Assembly: GCF_000714545.1 (NCBI RefSeq)
Contig: NZ_AUNB01000001.1
Location: forward strand, 124,001 to 188,000
Direction: 5' to 3'
Length of the DNA stretch: 64,000 nt
Source of the DNA: Thioclava indica
GTDB lineage: Bacteria > Pseudomonadota > Alphaproteobacteria > Rhodobacterales > Rhodobacteraceae
Shown: in pieces, positions 60,076 through 64,000 of the stretch
Numbering within the stretch: the first letter of the stretch is position 1
Layout of the letters: every line of letters starts with the position of its first letter
Notes under the pieces: generated by a model
What the model saw: the letters and a program-made list of their open reading frames with translations, nothing else
What the model was told of the DNA's origin: nothing
Database searches by the model: none
Program-made: the position numbers and the translations under genes

Positions 60076-60858
60076 ATGCTGTCTTATCAACACGCCTATC
60101 ACGCAGGAAATCTAGCCGATGTGCATAAGCATGCGCTGCTGGCCAGTGCGCTTGATTACCTGACGCGCAAGGACAAGCCGCTAAGCTATATCGAGACCCA
60201 TGCCGGGCGCGGGCTTTATGCGCTGGATGGAGTCGAAGCGGCGAAAACCGGTGAGGCGGCGGCGGGGATCGCGCGGATTGCGGATCTGGGTTGGTTTGCG
60301 CCTGAGCACCCTTATCAGCGCGCGCTGGAAACGGTGCGTGCGGCGCATGGGGCGCAGGCTTATCCCGGCTCGCCGCTGATTGCGCAGGCGCTGTTGCGGC
60401 GCACGGACACGTTGCAGCTATGCGAATTACACCCGCAGGAATACGAGGCGTTGCGTGACGCGATTGGGCGCAGGCGCGCGATCTTGCACAAGGCGGACGG
60501 GTTGGAGATGGCGATTTCGCTCACTCCGCCAACGCCTCGGCGCGGAATGATGCTGATCGATCCCTCTTACGAAGTGAAAAGCGATTATGACGCAATGCCG
60601 CGCGTGATCGCGCAGATCACGAAAAAGTGGAACGTTGGGATGATCGCACTTTGGTATCCGCGTCTGCTGTCCGGAGCGCAGAACGCGATGGTCGCAAATC
60701 TAAGCGCAAATTTCCCCGACGCGTTGAGCCACGAAGTTGATTTTCCACCGGCGCGGGAAGGACATGGCATGATCGGCTCGGGGATGTTCGTGATCAATCC
60801 GCCTTGGGGGTTGAAAGACGAGGCAGCGCGGCTTTCGACGCTGTTTGACGCGCTTTAA
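60076..60858 (+). CDS. rlmJ: 23S rRNA (adenine2030-N6)-methyltransferase
   Basis: A 260-residue SAM-dependent methyltransferase that modifies A2030 of 23S rRNA. The RlmJ hallmark is the start YQHAYHAGNLADVHKHALL (residues 4-22). SAM-binding residues lie around YIETHAGRGLYAL (about 39-51), and the catalytic D-P-S-Y motif is in MLIDPSYE (about 160-167). FVINPPWG closes the domain. AAGGAG precedes the ATG at 60076; a longer frame through the dispersed repeat is rejected. Confidence 0.95.
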   Translation: MLSYQHAYHAGNLADVHKHALLASALDYLTRKDKPLSYIETHAGRGLYALDGVEAAKTGEAAAGIARIADLGWFAPEHPYQRALETVRAAHGAQAYPGSPLIAQALLRRTDTLQLCELHPQEYEALRDAIGRRRAILHKADGLEMAISLTPPTPRRGMMLIDPSYEVKSDYDAMPRVIAQITKKWNVGMIALWYPRLLSGAQNAMVANLSANFPDALSHEVDFPPAREGHGMIGSGMFVINPPWGLKDEAARLSTLFDAL

Positions 60859-60996
60859 GCCTTTGGGAAAGAAGCTATGCGCTCAGCGCATAGCTGGCGC
60901 GACATGGACAATCCTCTCTTGGCGCGCAATTTTTCCGCGAAACAGCTCGTATGCAATAGGGATACGGCTGCCACAAGGTCAGAAGGAGGACTTGCC

Positions 60997-62517
60997 TTGT
61001 CTCACAACCCGCGTCTGCGCCACCCGAAATTTCGCGAAAAGCTGATGAGCGCCGAGGATGCTGCGATGTTGATCGCCCCCGGTGCGGTGATCGGCATGAG
61101 CGGGTTTACCGGTTCGGGCTATCCCAAGGCCGTCCCGCAAGCCTTGGCCAAACGAATCGAGGACGAGCACGCCGCCGGTCGGCCGTTCAAAGTGTCGATC
61201 TGGACGGGCGCTTCGACGGGGCCGGAACTGGACGGCGCGCTGGCCAAGGCCGATGGCATCGAATTCCGCCTGCCCTACAACTCGGACCCGATCGCGCGCG
61301 AGCGTATCAATAGCGGTCAGATGCAGTATTTTGACATGCATCTCAGCCAAGTCGCGCCGATGGCGTGGATGGGGTTTCTGGGCAAGCTTGATACGGCGGT
61401 GATCGAGATTTCGGGCGTGACCGAAGACGGCGCGCTGATCCCATCGTCGTCGATTGGCAATAACAAGACGTGGCTGGAGCAGGCCGACAAGATCATCCTT
61501 GAGGTCAATCGCTGGCAGTCTGACGCGCTGGATGGGATGCATGACATCTATTACGGCACTGCCCTGCCCCCGCATCGCGTGCCGATCCCGCTGATCAAGC
61601 CCGATGACCGGATCGGTCAGGCGCATTTCAACGTCGATCCCGACAAGATCGTGGCGGTGGTTGAAACCGACGGGCCAGACCGCAACGCCCCCTTCAGCCC
61701 GCCCGATGCGGTGGCCGAGGCGATTGCCGCCCATATCATCGACTTCCTCGAAAATGAGGTGAAACAGGGCCGTATTCCGCGCGGTTTGCTGCCGTTGCAA
61801 TCGGGTGTCGGCAATGTGCCAAACGCGGTGATGGCGGGTTTGATCGAGGCTCCCTTTGATCAGATGACCGCCTTTACCGAGGTCATTCAGGACGGCATGC
61901 TGGATATGATCGAGGCGGGCAGTTTGCGCATGGCTTCGGCCACGGCGTTCTCGCTTTCGCCCGAAAAAGCTGAGTATTTCAACGATAACGCGCAGTTTTT
62001 CCGCGACAAGCTGATCATGCGCCCGCAAGAGATCAGCAACCACCCCGAACTGGTCCGCCGCTTGGGCTGCATCGCGATGAACGGGCTGATCGAGGCCGAT
62101 ATCTATGGCAATGTAAACTCGACGCAGGTCATGGGCTCGCGCATTCAGAACGGCATTGGCGGGTCCGGCGATTTCGCGCGTAACGGCTATGTGTCGATCT
62201 TCATGACGCCATCGGTGGCAAAGGGCGGCAAGATTTCCGCAATCGTGCCGATGGCCGCGCATGTCGATCACATCGCGCAAGATGTGCAAGTGATTGTGAC
62301 CGAGCAAGGGCTGGCCGATCTGCGCGGCCTGTCGCCGCGCCAGCGCGCCGAAAAGATCATCACCAACTGCGCCCATCCCGCCTATCGTGACATGCTGCGC
62401 GACTATTACGAGCGCGCGAAAAAGGGCTCGTTCGGCGGTCATGCGCCTAATTTGTTGGGAGAGGCGCTTAGCTGGCACGAGCGGTTCGTGCAAAGCCGCT
62501 CGATGCTGCCCGACTAA
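60997..62517 (+). CDS. Acetyl-CoA hydrolase/succinyl-CoA:acetate CoA-transferase
   Basis: A 506-residue class I CoA-transferase of the acetyl-CoA hydrolase/SCACT family. It has GAVIGMSGFTGSGYPKAVP (about residues 28-46), the SIGNNKTWLE stretch, and FTEVIQDGMLDM (about 290-301), whose Glu forms the CoA thioester. GGSGDFARNGYVSIFMTPS is the second domain hallmark. The reaction is probably transfer between succinyl-CoA and acetate (or another acid) or hydrolysis of acetyl-CoA. TTG at 60997 is the start, since AAGGAGGA lies seven bases upstream; the longer frame to 60877 has no site. It converges on mntR with a four-base stop overlap. Confidence 0.92.
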   Translation: MSHNPRLRHPKFREKLMSAEDAAMLIAPGAVIGMSGFTGSGYPKAVPQALAKRIEDEHAAGRPFKVSIWTGASTGPELDGALAKADGIEFRLPYNSDPIARERINSGQMQYFDMHLSQVAPMAWMGFLGKLDTAVIEISGVTEDGALIPSSSIGNNKTWLEQADKIILEVNRWQSDALDGMHDIYYGTALPPHRVPIPLIKPDDRIGQAHFNVDPDKIVAVVETDGPDRNAPFSPPDAVAEAIAAHIIDFLENEVKQGRIPRGLLPLQSGVGNVPNAVMAGLIEAPFDQMTAFTEVIQDGMLDMIEAGSLRMASATAFSLSPEKAEYFNDNAQFFRDKLIMRPQEISNHPELVRRLGCIAMNGLIEADIYGNVNSTQVMGSRIQNGIGGSGDFARNGYVSIFMTPSVAKGGKISAIVPMAAHVDHIAQDVQVIVTEQGLADLRGLSPRQRAEKIITNCAHPAYRDMLRDYYERAKKGSFGGHAPNLLGEALSWHERFVQSRSMLPD

Positions 62518-62936
62518 TCCGTCTTGCGGTTCAGATAAGCCTCAAACGCCGCCAAGGTGCGGCTGGACACATGGTGCTCGATGCCCTCGGCGTCGAGTTC
62601 CGCCACCTCTTCGGGCACGCCCACAGCGCGCAGCAGCGCCACCACAACCCGGTGGCGCGCGCGCACGGTTTCGGCGAGCGCCTCGCCTTCTTCGGTCAGA
62701 AACACCCCGCGATAGGGGCGCGAAATCGCCAGCCCCTCGCGTTTAAGCCGCGCCACCGCCTTGGTCGCTGTCGGATGCGCCACGCCCAAACGCGCCGCCA
62801 GATCGGTGATCCGCGCCTCGCCAAATTCCGCCGCCAGATCCGAGATCATCTCGACGTAATCCTCGGTCAGCGCGCGCGCGGCGGCCTGTCGGGCACGGTC
62901 AAAGCCCTTGATCTGGGTCGGGTCGGTTTCGGTCAT
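62514..62936 (-). CDS. mntR: Manganese-responsive regulator MntR (DtxR family)
   Basis: A 140-residue DtxR-family protein with a winged helix-turn-helix (about residues 20-75, ITDLAARLGVAHPTATKAVARL) and a metal-binding dimerisation domain (about 80-138, with GEALAETVRARHRVV and DAEGIEHHVS carrying Glu and His ligands). It lacks the SH3-like third domain, as MntR usually does. It is divergent from mntH and very likely represses it with Mn(II). The start at 62936 has AAAGGCAGG. Confidence 0.92.
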   Translation of the reverse strand: MTETDPTQIKGFDRARQAAARALTEDYVEMISDLAAEFGEARITDLAARLGVAHPTATKAVARLKREGLAISRPYRGVFLTEEGEALAETVRARHRVVVALLRAVGVPEEVAELDAEGIEHHVSSRTLAAFEAYLNRKTD

Positions 62937-63047
62937 CAGCCTGCCTTTCGGGGCTTGTGTCGTAACGCGCCCGCGCAGCCCTGCCAAGGAAAACCTGAGC
63001 TGTACGCTGCGGTAACGAAATCGTCAGATATAGCCTATTGCCAAATT

Positions 63048-63063
63048 TGTAGCCAAAGCTACA
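63048..63063. promoter_or_regulatory. Palindrome upstream of mntH, candidate MntR site
   Basis: A perfect inverted repeat TGTAGC-CAAA-GCTACA, flanked by AAATT on one side and TTT on the other, lies 47 bp before the mntH start and about 111 bp from the mntR start. It fits an operator for a dimeric metal regulator; MntR is the obvious candidate, though a Mur/Fur-type protein cannot be excluded. Confidence 0.65.
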
Positions 63064-63109
63064 TTTCGCTGGAAATATTACAGACACCTCCGTTCAGAAA
63101 GCCCCTCCA

Positions 63110-64000
63110 ATGAACACCCCCGGCATGACAGACCGCACCCGCAGCGCTATGGCTGATGTTCTGGCTGGGCGCAGACGGGGTGGGTTTTTGTTGTTCTTTG
63201 GGCCTGCGGTGATCGCCTCGGTCGCCTATATGGATCCGGGCAATTACGCGACCAATATCGAGGCGGGCGCGGGCTATGGCTATGGTCTGCTTTGGGTCGT
63301 GCTGGCGGCGAACCTGATCGCGATGTTGTTTCAGGCACTCTCGGCGCGCGTCGGGATCGTGACGGGGCTGAATCTGGCCGAGTTGTCGCGCGAGCATTTC
63401 CCCCGCCCCGCCGTGATCGCGATGTGGATCGTGTCGGAAATCGCCGCGATGGCCACCGATCTGGCAGAGTTCCTGGGCGGGGCGCTGGGGCTATCGCTGC
63501 TGTTTGGCTGGCCGCTGCTGTGGGGCATGGTCGTCACCGCCATCGTGACCTACGCGATCTTGATGTTTGAACGTGGCGGCTTTCGCCCGATGGAGATTGT
63601 GATCGGCGCTTTGGTGATGATCATCGGCGCGAGCTATCTGATCGAGATGTTCATCGCCCCGGTCGATTGGAGCGGCGTTCTGATGGGGATGAGTACGCCA
63701 GATCTGCCCGATGCGCGCGCGCTAACCATCGCGGTCGGGATCATCGGCGCGACCGTGATGCCGCATGCGATTTTCCTTCATTCAGGGCTGACCCAGCACC
63801 GCGCGATCACCTCGGATCTGGCTGAAAAGAAACGGATTGTCAGCTTTTCCAACCGCGAAGTGATCATCGCGCTTGCCGTGGCGGGGATGGTAAATATGGC
63901 GATGGTGATTATGGCGGCCTCGGCCTTTCACCAAGGCCATGCCGATGTGGCTGAAATCGAGACCGCCTATCACACGCTCACGCCGCTGCTTGGGGGCTTT
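63110..64000 (+). CDS. mntH: Nramp-family Mn(II) transporter MntH (truncated by window edge)
   Basis: The first 297 residues of an Nramp proton/manganese symporter; the gene runs off the right edge. The ion-binding signature DPGNYATNIEAG in helix 1 (about residues 44-55) and MPHAIFLHSGL in helix 6 (about 217-227) are present, and at least seven transmembrane segments are visible. The start at 63110 is chosen as the first ATG; a second lies at 63125. No strong ribosome site stands before either. The divergent mntR and the palindrome support manganese control. Confidence 0.92.
   Translation, partial: MNTPGMTDRTRSAMADVLAGRRRGGFLLFFGPAVIASVAYMDPGNYATNIEAGAGYGYGLLWVVLAANLIAMLFQALSARVGIVTGLNLAELSREHFPRPAVIAMWIVSEIAAMATDLAEFLGGALGLSLLFGWPLLWGMVVTAIVTYAILMFERGGFRPMEIVIGALVMIIGASYLIEMFIAPVDWSGVLMGMSTPDLPDARALTIAVGIIGATVMPHAIFLHSGLTQHRAITSDLAEKKRIVSFSNREVIIALAVAGMVNMAMVIMAASAFHQGHADVAEIETAYHTLTPLLGGF

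Noticed and set aside
60979-62493. Long open frame antisense to the CoA-transferase (504 codons)
   Set aside because: It mirrors codon bias of the real gene on the plus strand. The translated sequence is His/Arg-rich and matches no family.

Overview
The window reads as a chromosomal segment of a Rhodobacteraceae bacterium (Alphaproteobacteria, Rhodobacterales). The evidence is high-GC coding sequence, the order mraZ-rsmH-ftsL-ftsI-murE-murF-mraY, a sulfate-assimilation operon containing DUF2849 and DUF934, a DUF1127 gene followed by anti-Shine-Dalgarno hairpin RNAs (CcaF1/CcsR type), an UpsM-like leader upstream of mraZ, and the dispersed Rhodobacteraceae repeat near 59.97 kb. I see no rRNA, tRNA, CRISPR array, integrase or transposase.

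Layout. 0-5.7 kb is stress related: a small secreted protein, a Dps ferritin, a 1-Cys-type peroxiredoxin divergent from OxyR, a DUF4105 membrane protein, a YiaA-like protein, and pspA divergent from a TetR regulator with three matching operators between them. 5.7-10.1 kb is the sulfate to sulfide operon (cobA, DUF2849, cysI, cysH, DUF934) facing an Lrp/AsnC regulator. 10.2-15.8 kb has an iron alcohol dehydrogenase, an M29 aminopeptidase, an orphan Fbp-like ABC ATPase, an atypical SDR and a Hint-domain protein. At 15.9-17.4 kb an AT-richer orphan P-loop ATPase looks acquired. prfC and a small partner follow. 19.7-24.7 kb is a seven-gene NosL/ABC/DUF2946 operon, probably for copper handling. 25.0-30.8 kb couples a BMP-type nucleoside ABC importer to cytosine deaminase. 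30.8-37.2 kb is a TctDE two-component system with its own binding protein, divergent from a TctCBA tricarboxylate transporter. tex, hglS and cspA lie between it and the division/cell-wall cluster.

41.9-51.4 kb is the dcw cluster on the minus strand, ending at mraY. It is preceded by about 700 bp of leader that holds an UpsM-like terminator, repeated ACGGGA boxes and a duplicated 27-bp element; mrp follows. 51.8-52.5 kb is the most striking RNA locus: a DUF1127 ORF followed by ten hairpins that all show the same 12-nt CU-rich loop on ten different stems, grouped as five pairs and ending in a terminator.

52.9-59.5 kb is a symmetrical four-gene module: a 111-aa protein and an M14 carboxypeptidase-VWA protein converge on a 144-aa protein and an M64 peptidase-VWA protein. 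The two large proteins share their whole C-terminal part (VWA, beta-rich region, paired C-x4-C tail) and differ only in the N-terminal zinc peptidase. This is the best candidate for an undescribed system. The window closes with rlmJ, an acetyl-CoA hydrolase/transferase, and mntR divergent from a truncated mntH.
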